In this document: positions 1 to 6,764 of the stretch, in pieces
Position numbering within the stretch: position 1 is the stretch's first letter
Layout of the letters: each line of letters starts with the position of its first letter
Assembly: GCA_031257725.1 (NCBI GenBank)
Contig: JAIROD010000809.1
Location: forward strand, 1 to 6,930
From: Planctomycetaceae bacterium
GTDB taxonomy: Bacteria; Planctomycetota; Planctomycetia; Pirellulales; Thermoguttaceae
DNA length: 6,930 bases
Reading direction: 5' to 3'
The notes under the pieces: generated by a model
What the model was told of the DNA's origin: nothing
Databases searched by the model: none
Seen by the model: only the letters and a program-made list of their open reading frames with translations
Translations under genes and position numbers: made by a program

Positions 1-1417
1 CAAGATAAACAAAGGATACAGGAATACGATGAAAAATTACGCAGCTCCTTTGCTCAATTACTCGAAACGGAAGCGGTTTTTTCACACGGCACTGCCGAAC
101 ATTTATTGCAATGGAATCCATACGACCAAACTCAATCGGCACCGTTTTTTGATCCGCAATGGATGTTTGGCGTTACGGAAGGTTGATATTGTTATCGGCA
201 ATCCGCCGTACATAAGCGCGCCTACAATGGTCGATACCAATCAACAAGGACGACAAGCCATTATCGATTCGAAACGTTTTACGACATTATGTCAAAAATG
301 GGATTTGTATATTCCTTTTATGGAACTTGGCATTCAATTACTCAAAGAAAACGGATTATTGACCATGATCGTACCCTACCCTTTAACCAATCAAACTTAT
401 GCAAAAAAAATGCGGGAATTTATTATCAATAAATGCAATCTAATTGAATTGGTCGATTTGAATGGAACAAAAATTTTTGAAAATGCAACAGTAAGTAATT
501 GTATTCCTTTTATATTAAAGACAACACCAAATAAAAAATGTTACATATCGCATATTAATGAACAAAAACAAATAAAACATACTTTCAAACAAAATTATTC
601 CGATTTAGTACAAGACAATAAAACATCCGTCTGGAATCTCACAAAAGAAAAAAGAAAAACAAATCGACACTCCGACATGAATGTTTTAGGCGATTTTTGT
701 TATATCAGCGTGGGGATGGTACTCAATTCGGATGAGCAAACGGCAAAAGGTGAATTTACAAAAGAAGATTTAATAAGCGAAACATACGATAAAATCCATT
801 GCAGAAAATATATCGAAGCAAAAGATATTGAAAGATACAACGTTAAGAATATACGTTATCTCGAATACAATACAGAACGTTGCCCTGATCGGTTAAGACG
901 ACCAACGTTTAGAGAATTATATGAGCGACCGAAATTGATGTTTAATCGTTTGGGAAATTTACAGGTGTTTTTAGACAGTGAAACAAAATTTTTGCACAGT
1001 GATTCTATGTTCTCGGCTGTTCTATGGAAGGATTTAAAAGGTGTTGACAATAAGAGTATATCGGCAAGCGTGAAACGATATTCAAAACATTCACGTAAGG
1101 AAATGGAATTATTGTCTGAAACAATGGATTTGCGTTATTTATTGGGAATATTAAATTCAAAATATGCTTCTGTTTTATTGTCAAATCTTCGCGGCGGTGA
1201 TTATCATATTTATCCTGAACATTTACGGAATTTACCTATTCCCAAACATTCAATAGACCGCCGGCAATCCTTAATTGCTCTTGTGAATCAAATTCTTTCC
1301 GCTAAACGGAAAAATCCGGCAGCGGATACATTGATATTGGAAACGAAAATCGACAGGGCGGTTTATGAATTGTATGGATTAAATAACGCAGAAATCAAGA
1401 TTGTAGAAAATATTTGA
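1..1417 (+). pseudogene. Eco57I-like N6-adenine DNA methyltransferase, 5'-truncated by the window edge and frameshifted near 184
   Basis: This is the C-terminal part of a class I SAM-dependent DNA methyltransferase that would methylate the N6 of adenine at a specific site, either in a single-chain type IIG restriction-modification enzyme or as a solitary methylase. The catalytic motif IV NPPY lies at 200-211 inside DIVIGNPPY. Typical family text follows (QKWDLYIPFMELG, then MIVPYPLTNQTYAKK), and a TaqI-like specificity region reaches LPIP at 1232-1243. The stop is TGA at 1415-1417. The SAM-binding motif I would lie left of the window. Frame 1 (bases 1-183) is open from the edge and reads WNPYDQTQSAPFFDP just before a TGA at 184-186; this is the normal lead-in to EGFDIVIGNPPY. 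The NPPY part is in frame 2, and only one base (184) stands where the Phe codon should be, so two bases appear to be lost. The ATG at 29 opens frame 2 but its first 50 or so residues are out-of-frame noise. The rest of the frame is clean, so the break is recent or is a sequence error. Confidence 0.85.
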
Positions 1418-1437
1418 ACAAATATACGATACTGATA

Positions 1438-1541
1438 AGTTAGCGGCGTGGGCTTGCCCAGCGTTGTTAGACTTAACTAAAAAACATGACCTAACCCCCG
1501 TTGCCAACCCCAAACATGGGGTGAACCTCGTCGTTAACTAA
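1438..1541 (-). repeat. Diverged inverted copy of the 2564-2902 tandem repeat
   Basis: Read on the minus strand, this segment matches the repeat unit on the far side of the pseudouridine synthase gene: GTTAACGACG at one end, then a GGGG/CCCC hairpin, TTAAGTCTAACAACGC, and the hairpin GGGCAAGCCC followed by ACGCC. It differs by point changes and by an extra middle piece of about 30 bases that looks like a second partial copy of the GGGGGTTA..GTGTTTT part. With the array at 2564-2902 it brackets rluB with copies in opposite orientation. It contains two small stem-loops (TGGGC-TT-GCCCA and CCCC-AAACAT-GGGG) and lies just past the methyltransferase stop. I see no gene in the 1418-1681 spacer. Confidence 0.75.
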
Positions 1542-1681
1542 TTGAAATAAAAAAATGAATTATTAGAGATGCCTTTCAGAAAGGAGTGTTACGACTAGGT
1601 TTAATAAATTAGTAAAAATAAATTGCTATTCCAGAAACAAAATATTAAAAAAAAATAGCCGGTAATATATCTGTAAAATTT

Positions 1682-2542
1682 TTATTGACCAGCCGCATAA
1701 AGTTGGTCAACTTCGTGTTTGGTCAGCGGACGCCATTCGCCGGGAGTCAGTTTGCCAAGTTTCACCGGACCAACGGCAATACGAATTAATGCCAACACCT
1801 TATGTCCAAGCCGTGCAAAAAGACGACGGATTTCACGGTTCATTCCTTCTGAAAGTGTAACGTCTAAAATAGTGCTTTGTTTATGCCGTCCCTTAATCAC
1901 CGCTCCCGACAACTTCGCAAATCCCTCCGCAAGGTACATGCCTTGACGTAACTGATTTATCGAATCCTGCGTCAGTTCACCGGCCGCCTGTACCCGATAC
2001 ACTTTCGATACCCCATATTTAGGATGCGTTAAACGTTCCGATAAGGCTCCGTCGTTGGTCAACAGAATTAAACCCTCACTGTCCATGTCAAGACGACCAA
2101 TCAGGAAAAGACGACCAAATGTTTTCGGAACTAAATCAATTGTTCTGGCTCGCCCTTGTTGATCACGGTCAGTGCAAAGATAACCTTTGGGTTTGAAAAG
2201 AGCAAGATAAATCGGTTGCGTTTTTTTAAGCCGTTCGCCATCGACTTTAATTTCACTTCGAACCGGATCAACCTTACAACCAAGCCGGGCAACTAAACCA
2301 TTAACTTCAACCCTCCCCTGTTCTATCAACTCTTCACACCGCCGACGACTCCCAAATCCAGCCGCCGCAAGAATTTTCTGTAATCGATGCCCCTCGCCGG
2401 ATTCCTGCTCAAATAAACTACTTCGACGCGTTGTTCTTCGGGGTGTTTTTGCCGACTTTTTCACGCCTTTCGTAACTGACCGGCGAAACGGTTTGGCGGG
2501 AGAGGACTTCTTAATTGCCCGTTTCGAATAATGTTTAGACAT
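1682..2542 (-). CDS. rluB: 23S rRNA pseudouridine synthase, RsuA/RluB family
   Basis: A cytoplasmic enzyme that isomerises a specific uridine in ribosomal RNA to pseudouridine; RluB-type members act on 23S rRNA and RsuA on 16S rRNA. It has 286 residues, close to the usual RluB length. Residues 1-50 are a Lys/Arg/Ser-rich tail. An S4 RNA-binding domain follows at about 52-105 (RLQKILAAAGFGSRRRCEEL). The synthase domain has FKPKG at 116-120, the catalytic motif GRLDMDSEGL with the expected nucleophile Asp152, and the family signature NREIRR at 235-240. The S4 wording resembles RluB more than RsuA, but the exact target uridine cannot be read from sequence. The start is supported by an in-frame TAA five codons upstream with no other start between. 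No Shine-Dalgarno site is visible. The gene lies downstream of etfA on the same strand, but 367 bases of repeat separate them, so co-transcription is uncertain. Confidence 0.93.
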   Translation of the reverse strand: MSKHYSKRAIKKSSPAKPFRRSVTKGVKKSAKTPRRTTRRSSLFEQESGEGHRLQKILAAAGFGSRRRCEELIEQGRVEVNGLVARLGCKVDPVRSEIKVDGERLKKTQPIYLALFKPKGYLCTDRDQQGRARTIDLVPKTFGRLFLIGRLDMDSEGLILLTNDGALSERLTHPKYGVSKVYRVQAAGELTQDSINQLRQGMYLAEGFAKLSGAVIKGRHKQSTILDVTLSEGMNREIRRLFARLGHKVLALIRIAVGPVKLGKLTPGEWRPLTKHEVDQLYAAGQ

Positions 2543-2563
2543 GATTTTAATTATTAGTTAAGA

Positions 2564-2902
2564 GTTAACGACGGGGTTTACCCCGTGTTTTAGGGTTAAG
2601 TCTAACAACGCGGGGCAAGCCCACGCCATATAACTTATAACTTTCGGTAAAGTCTGAATGATGAGAGATTTCCGGTTAATATCGTTAACGACGGGGGTTA
2701 CCCCGTGTTTTAGGGTTAAGTCTAACAACGCGGGGGAAGCCCACGCCGTTAACTTTCGGTAAAGTCTGAATGATGAGAGATTTCCGGTTAATATAGTTAA
2801 CGACAGGGTTTACTCCGTGTTCTGGGGTTAAGTCGAACAACGCGGGGCAAGCTCACGCCATATAACTTATAACTTTCGGTAAAGTCTGAATGATGAGAGA
2901 TT
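2564..2902 (+). repeat. Tandem array of three 107-120 bp hairpin-containing repeats
   Basis: There are three direct copies: 2564-2683 (120 bp), 2684-2795 (112 bp) and 2796-2902 (107 bp, lacking the last few bases). Each begins GTTAACGAC, contains a GGGG-TTTA-CCCC-like stem, TTAAGTC(T/G)AACAACGCG, a second stem GGGC-AA-GCCC (altered in copies 2 and 3), and ends with a shared tail CTTTCGGTAAAGTCTGAATG then ATGAGAGATT. Copy 2 lacks about 8 bases of the ATATAACTTATAAC stretch. Copy 3 has the most point changes. The array fills the gap between rluB and etfA and stops 7 bases short of the etfA stop codon, so any read-through from etfA would put these hairpins into the mRNA. No open reading frame of note lies within it. 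Confidence 0.93.
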
Positions 2903-2909
2903 CACCAAT

Positions 2910-3938
2910 TCACACTCTTTCTTTGAACGCTTTAATCATCATTGGAATAACCTGTTTTAGATCGCCGACAATCCCGTAGTGAGCGATGGAAAAGATGGGG
3001 GCTTCTCTATCGGTGTTGATGGCGATAATTTTTGCGGATTCGTCCATTCCGGCGCGATGTTGAATGGCTCCGCTGATTCCGCAAGCGATATACAGTGCGG
3101 GACGGACGGTGGTTCCGGTTTGTCCGATCTGATGTTCCGGGCTGACCAACCCGCTGTCCACTGCCGCACGACTGGCTCCAACCGCTCCGCCAAAAGCTCC
3201 GGCAAGATTGAAAATGAGATCGAAATTTTCCTTACTGCCAACCCCCGCACCTCCGGCAACAATAATACGTGCATTTTTCAGATTTAATTTCCGCTTTTGA
3301 ATTTCACGTTTAATAACTTCAACAGCGAACAATGTTTGATCGGTTAATCCGATTGTTTCCCGAACGAGATGCCCTTTTCGGTTTGGGTCGGCGGGACGCA
3401 TCGGCATAACGCCTTCCCGAACCGTCGCCATTTGAGGCCACTGATCATAATTGACAATGGTTGCGACAATATTTCCACCGAATGCAGGACGGATTTGGAG
3501 CAACAGATTTTTATGGACGGCACCGCTTTTTTCGGTCACATCACTGATATCAAGATCGGTACAATCAGCAGTCATTCCGCTTCGGGTTGTGGAAGCAACA
3601 CGCGGAGCCAAGTCTCGCCCTTGATGCGTTGCTCCGTACAAAACAATTTGCGGGCGATGTTTTTTGATCAGTTCAACAAGAACATGGGCGTATGGATTGG
3701 TTCGGAAGTCGGCGAGCAACGGGTCTTCAACAAGATAAATGTTATCAACACCGTAAGAAATGAGCGGTTTGACAAATTTTTCGACATTACAACCAAGCAA
3801 CACCGCTCCAACTCCCACTCCAAGTTGGTCAGCCAACTGTCTTGCTTTACAACAGAGTTCCAGTGAAACATCCTGAAGTGTTTCGTCCTGAATTTCGGCA
3901 TAGACCCAAACTTCGCCTTGTGTATTTTTTTCGATCAT
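2910..3938 (-). CDS. etfA: Electron transfer flavoprotein subunit alpha
   Basis: EtfA binds FAD and, with EtfB, forms the soluble heterodimer that passes electrons between acyl-CoA or other flavin dehydrogenases and the quinone pool, or takes part in flavin-based bifurcation in anaerobes. It has 342 residues, within the family range. The N-terminal alpha/beta domain spans about 8-190 and contains YGATHQGRDLAPRVA at 101-115. The C-terminal FAD domain begins with ARIIVAGGAGVG at 223-234 and carries GASRAAVDSG at 254-263 with Arg257, the QIGQTG loop at 270-275, CGISGAIQH at 286-294 and AINTD at 306-310, which together are the classic EtfA FAD-binding signature. No residue looks missing. EtfB is usually encoded next to EtfA, but no etfB is present on either side here, so the partner must be encoded elsewhere. 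A promoter-like sequence lies 47-74 bases upstream of the start codon. I cannot tell bifurcating from classical EtfA by eye. Confidence 0.96.
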   Translation of the reverse strand: MIEKNTQGEVWVYAEIQDETLQDVSLELCCKARQLADQLGVGVGAVLLGCNVEKFVKPLISYGVDNIYLVEDPLLADFRTNPYAHVLVELIKKHRPQIVLYGATHQGRDLAPRVASTTRSGMTADCTDLDISDVTEKSGAVHKNLLLQIRPAFGGNIVATIVNYDQWPQMATVREGVMPMRPADPNRKGHLVRETIGLTDQTLFAVEVIKREIQKRKLNLKNARIIVAGGAGVGSKENFDLIFNLAGAFGGAVGASRAAVDSGLVSPEHQIGQTGTTVRPALYIACGISGAIQHRAGMDESAKIIAINTDREAPIFSIAHYGIVGDLKQVIPMMIKAFKERV

Positions 3939-3984
3939 CTTTTGATTTGCTGTAAAAAATTAGGAGAAAAAATAATTTTTACCC

Positions 3985-4012
3985 ATTATAACAAGACCGT
4001 CATGGTAAACAA
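3985..4012 (-). promoter_or_regulatory. Candidate sigma-70 promoter of etfA
   Basis: On the minus strand a perfect TATAAT (-10; plus-strand 3985-3990) is preceded, with a 16-base spacer, by TTGTTT (-35; 4007-4012). Transcription would start near 3978, giving a leader of about 40 bases before the ATG. The leader contains an AT-rich inverted repeat (3952-3982; arms GTAAAAAATTA and TAATTTTTAC) and no Shine-Dalgarno site. The -10 match and the position just upstream of etfA support it; the -35 is only partial. Confidence 0.5.
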
Positions 4013-4024
4013 GAATCCCAGTAT

Positions 4025-4575
4025 CTATTCGTGAACGTTTGTTGTTGGGGGTGGTGACGGTCAATGGTAACGGTCTGAGCTATGATTTTAATGATTGAAT
4101 GAAGACGATGATTAAGAAAATCGTAATATATCAGTGGAATATTTTTCCTAGCGTTCACAGGCTGGTTGTTCAATTAGGTCAATTAAAGTAGAAAATTGTG
4201 AGGTAGGCGATCCGTCCGCTGGACGGTCGCACCGGTTGAGATTTCACTGACACCAGGAAGGGTTGTCCTGTCTATCGCACGTCGATTCAATAATAAACCG
4301 TTTTGCTGGGGCAAACCGTGTGGGAATCAGTGAAATCTCAACCGGCGCGACCGTTCGGCGAACGGTCGCCTACCTGCCAATAATTGACCTAAAATTTTGA
4401 TCCATTTTAACAACCACCCTCTGAACGCTAGGGAATTTTTTGATCGTTCCCTTCGATTATTAATGTTCCCCCAAAATGGGAAATAATCAGCAAAAAAGTA
4501 CGCCAAGACTGACGGCTGAATAGTTACAATAACCCTAATCGTCGCCCCAAAACAACAAACGCTCCCGTAGTGAAT
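4025..4575. repeat. Large imperfect fold-back (inverted repeat) element
   Basis: The two halves are imperfect reverse complements. The inner arms are strongest: 4145-4250 begins TTCCTAGCGTTCA and ends GAGATTTCACTGA, and 4327-4435 begins TCAGTGAAATCTC and ends TGAACGCTAGGGAA. Both include GGTAGGCGA and CGGTCGC..CCGGTTGAG, or their complements. Weaker pairing continues outward: CGTTTGTTGTT at 4036-4046 pairs with AACAACAAACG at 4551-4561, and AATCG at 4119-4123 has its partner near 4445-4460. The unpaired centre is 4251-4326. Inside the inner arms there is a further small palindrome (GTCCGCTGGAC on the left, CCGTTCGGCGAACGG on the right). No transposase reading frame is present, so it resembles a fold-back or MITE-like non-autonomous element. 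A true mobile origin is inference. Confidence 0.75.
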
Positions 4576-4749
4576 AGTGAATAGTTGGTAGGGTAACACT
4601 TGAACATGCCGATATTCAGGGTAAAATAGCTAAATGAGTGAAAAAGATTTTCCCTTGATTAAACCGACTTCAGATATTTTCACTGTAGTCCATTACATAA
4701 AGGGAATCTCTAAAAATTCCTTTTTATCACAAAGTTTTTCGATTGAGGA

Positions 4750-4880
4750 CTAGTTGTCCTTATTGTCCCATTTCTCTCTAATATCCCAATATCCCTACAT
4801 TAATGTCCCTATATTGAAAATTTTTGGGACATTAGGGACATTAGAGATACTAGAGACAAAATAGGATAATGGGATAATAA
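4750..4880. repeat. 9-bp periodic array with an inverted counterpart
   Basis: The right half reads in 9-base steps from 4826: GGGACATTA, GGGACATTA, GAGATACTA, GAGACAAAA, TAGGATAAT, GGGATAATA. The left half (about 4752-4811) holds the complementary words at similar spacing: TTGTCC, ATTGTCCC, CTCTAATATCCC, AATATCCC, TTAATGTCCC. The halves flank an AT-rich centre (4812-4825) and can form an imperfect hairpin of about 130 bases. It looks like a degenerate short tandem repeat that is also inverted. No gene overlaps it and I know no function for it. Confidence 0.65.
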
Positions 4881-4982
4881 TCTTTAAATCAAATTTGAGT
4901 CTCAGCAGAAAATATTGTAATTATTCAGTAGATTGGTGATTCGATGGTAGGCAACCTGATGAGTATTTCCTGATAATACATT

Positions 4983-5008
4983 CTACTGAATAGGTATCTA
5001 TTCAGTAG
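4983..5008. repeat. Perfect 11-bp inverted repeat with 4-base loop
   Basis: The arms CTACTGAATAG (4983-4993) and CTATTCAGTAG (4998-5008) are exact complements around GTAT. No T-run follows directly, so an intrinsic terminator is not supported. The word ATTCAGTAG also occurs at 4924-4932. The arm CTATTCAGTAG is matched in reverse by CTGCTGAATAG at 5235-5245, so the repeat also marks the left boundary of a longer inverted structure enclosing the REP-like array. Confidence 0.75.
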
Positions 5009-5032
5009 TTTGGTTGCGTTCCTGAATTTTTC

Positions 5033-5220
5033 CGTCCCGCTAGGGATGGTATATTGGTAGAAAAATGTAATAAGAAAAATCCGCGTCCCGTAGGGATGCA
5101 ATATTGGTAAGATTCATTGATTGATCCCTAGTTTTACCAACATGTTGTCCCCTAGCGGGACAAGCATTTTAATCGACATCGTTTTCTACTACCAATATGT
5201 TGTCCCTAACGGGACAGAAA
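5033..5220. repeat. REP-like hairpin array, two forward and two inverted units
   Basis: Four copies of a unit made of a GTCCC..GGGA(C/T) mini-hairpin followed by (A)TATTGGTA are present. Forward units lie at 5033-5065 (GTCCCGCTAGGGATGG, then ATATTGGTAGAAAA) and 5084-5111 (GTCCCGTAGGGATGCA, then ATATTGGTAAG). Inverted units lie at 5132-5162 (TTTTACCAACATGTTGTCCC, then CTAGCGGGACA) and 5182-5220 (CTACTACCAATATGTTGTCC, then CTAACGGGACAG). The outer pair and the inner pair can both fold on each other, so the array can also form one long hairpin. This resembles REP/BIME-type elements, which in other genomes are moved by REP-associated tyrosine transposases of the IS200/IS605 type; no such gene is in the window. 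The array ends about 90 bases before der. Confidence 0.8.
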
Positions 5221-5309
5221 AATAAATATTCAAGCTGCTGAATAGTTACAAGATATTTATTAGAAAGACTCAAAGAATAAACTTTTAACCGACTAAAGTC
5301 TAAAATAAT

Positions 5310-6680
5310 ATGTCAATTCCGAAGGTGGCGATTGTTGGTCGTCCTAATGTCGGTAAATCGAGCTTGTTCAATTGGTTAATTGGTCAACGTGTTTCGATTG
5401 TCGATCCGACTGCCGGTGTAACACGGGATCGTGTTACTTTTCTTCTTGATCTGAATGACGAAGGTCAGAAACCGCAACTGATTGAGTTAATCGACACCGG
5501 CGGAATGGGGATTGTCGATGAGGACCATCTTTCAGAACATATTGAAGCCCAAATCCGTCTCGCAATTCATTCCGCTGACCTCATACTTTGGGTTACCTCA
5601 GCACGTGATGGTATGGTTCCGTTAGACCAAATGGTTGCGGAACGACTTCGACGGCTTAACCGCCCAATTCTTTTAATCGCCAACAAATCCGACAATGAAC
5701 GTGAAGAACGGAATGCGGAAGAATTTCAATGTTTCGGTTGGAAGGTTCTGCCGGTGAGTGCGCAACAGAAACGAGGAAGAGTTTTTCTAACGGAAACTAT
5801 TCGCGTAACATTGCAGAATAATAATTTGTTTGATGAATCCGGTGAAGAGATTGCAGAACCGGTGATGAAACTGGCAATTGTCGGACGGCGCAACGCCGGT
5901 AAAAGTACGTTTATTAACACGCTCGCCAATGAAAAACGGGTTATTGCCAGCGATGTGCCGGGGACCACACGGGATTCAGTGGACATTCGGTTTGAAATGG
6001 ACGGTAAAACATTCATTGCCATCGATACGCCCGGATTTCTGAGACGAAAAGGAATCAAAAGCGATCTGCAATTTTACAGTACCAACCGTGCAGAAAAAAG
6101 TATTCATCGGGCTGATGTTATTCTGCTTTTTTTTGAAGCCAATTCACGAATTCAAGCAACAGAACGTCAACTGGTTAATTTTATCAAAGACGAGATGAAA
6201 CCATGTATTTTTGTTGTGAATAAGTGGGACACAATGGTCGGTCAGATGCCGACAGAAACATGGGGCGATTATTTGCGTGACGTTTTTTCTGATTTGGCTT
6301 ATGTTCCGATTGCGTTTATTACCGGACAAACGGGTAAAAATATTAAAATGATGCTCAACCACGCTCAGATGCTCTTCAATCAATCTCGGTTGAGGGTTTC
6401 AACTCCGCAACTCAACAAACTTGTCGCAGCAGCATTGGAAAACAATCCGCCGCCGTTGTTTCATCATCACAAGGTTAAGATTTATTATGCTTCTCAGGTT
6501 GATATTGTGCCGCCGACAATCGTGTTGTTTTGTAACATGCCGGATGCGGTATCAATGCCTTATCAGCGTTATCTTCTCAATTTCCTGCGCGACGAATTGC
6601 CGTTCCATGAAGTTCCAATCCGGTTATTGTTCCGAAAACGCGAGTCAAACGATTCCAGAAATGATATTGAAACAAAATAA
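5310..6680 (+). CDS. der: Ribosome assembly GTPase Der (EngA), tandem GTPase domains
   Basis: Der is an essential cytoplasmic GTPase with two consecutive G domains and a KH-like C-terminus that binds the 50S precursor and promotes its maturation. It has 456 residues, normal for the family. G domain 1: P-loop GRPNVGKS at 10-17, DTGG at 62-65, NKSD at 125-128 and G5 SAQ at 150-152. G domain 2: GRRNAGKS at 192-199, DTPG at 239-242, NKWD at 304-307, and a G5 loop reading ITGQTGKN (337-344) where SA is usual. The KH-like domain is about 355-445, ending EVPIRLLFRKRE. All nucleotide-binding motifs are present, so the protein should be active. The start is fixed by an in-frame TAA two codons upstream. 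No Shine-Dalgarno is visible. The gene stands alone, transcribed away from etfA. The domain-2 wording and IVDPTAGVTRDR resemble planctomycete Der as I remember it. Confidence 0.97.
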   Translation: MSIPKVAIVGRPNVGKSSLFNWLIGQRVSIVDPTAGVTRDRVTFLLDLNDEGQKPQLIELIDTGGMGIVDEDHLSEHIEAQIRLAIHSADLILWVTSARDGMVPLDQMVAERLRRLNRPILLIANKSDNEREERNAEEFQCFGWKVLPVSAQQKRGRVFLTETIRVTLQNNNLFDESGEEIAEPVMKLAIVGRRNAGKSTFINTLANEKRVIASDVPGTTRDSVDIRFEMDGKTFIAIDTPGFLRRKGIKSDLQFYSTNRAEKSIHRADVILLFFEANSRIQATERQLVNFIKDEMKPCIFVVNKWDTMVGQMPTETWGDYLRDVFSDLAYVPIAFITGQTGKNIKMMLNHAQMLFNQSRLRVSTPQLNKLVAAALENNPPPLFHHHKVKIYYASQVDIVPPTIVLFCNMPDAVSMPYQRYLLNFLRDELPFHEVPIRLLFRKRESNDSRNDIETK

Positions 6681-6720
6681 TGTTAAAATGAATTGAAATT
6701 GAAATGAATTGAAACAAAAT
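6667..6720 (+). repeat. Short direct repeats overlapping the 3' end of der
   Basis: TTGAAACAAAAT occurs at 6667-6678 (within the last der codons) and again at 6709-6720. AAATGAATTGAAA occurs at 6686-6698 and 6702-6714. The segment is low-complexity (A, T and G with hardly any C) and looks like a local slippage duplication. It encodes nothing recognisable downstream of the der stop. Confidence 0.6.
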
Positions 6721-6764
6721 GAGATGATTATGAACTGAAACGATAATGTATCGCAATTGAATTA

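Larger units (their letters stand above)
3939..5309. other. Gene-free 1.37 kb intergenic region between divergent etfA and der
   Basis: No reading frame here looks like a protein gene. The longest frame (minus strand, 4327-4599) lies across one arm of a fold-back repeat and has no recognisable content. I see no tRNA or rRNA. The stretch holds, in order, the etfA promoter, a large fold-back element, a 9-bp periodic array, an 11-bp inverted repeat and a four-copy REP-like array, each listed separately. The segment 4580-4745 shows nothing I can name beyond a weak GGAAT/ATTCC stem near 4700-4725. The der promoter must lie at the right end but has no clear consensus. Confidence 0.8.

Noticed and set aside
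29..184. N-terminus of the methyltransferase frame starting at ATG 29
   Set aside because: Its first 50 or so residues match nothing, while the overlapping frame 1 carries the conserved family sequence; the start is an artefact of the frameshift.
1..1417. A defence island such as BREX or a full restriction-modification system
   Set aside because: Only a partial, frameshifted methyltransferase is visible and every gene to its right is housekeeping; neighbours to the left are outside the window.
2957..3901. Several 77-165 residue frames on both strands over etfA
   Set aside because: They are shadows of the well-supported etfA frame, with no family resemblance.
4327..4599. 90-residue minus-strand reading frame
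   Set aside because: It lies along the right arm of the fold-back repeat and has no recognisable domain or ribosome binding site.
4698..4727. Stem-loop GGAAT/ATTCC followed by Ts as a terminator
   Set aside because: The stem is only about 5 bp and no plus-strand gene lies upstream to terminate.
5033..5220. Possible CRISPR array from the repeated GTCCC units
   Set aside because: The units occur in both orientations with unequal, repeat-like spacers and form REP-type hairpins; no cas gene is present.
5726..6696. Frames of 79-110 residues overlapping der on both strands
   Set aside because: They are shadows of der, whose motifs account for the whole span.
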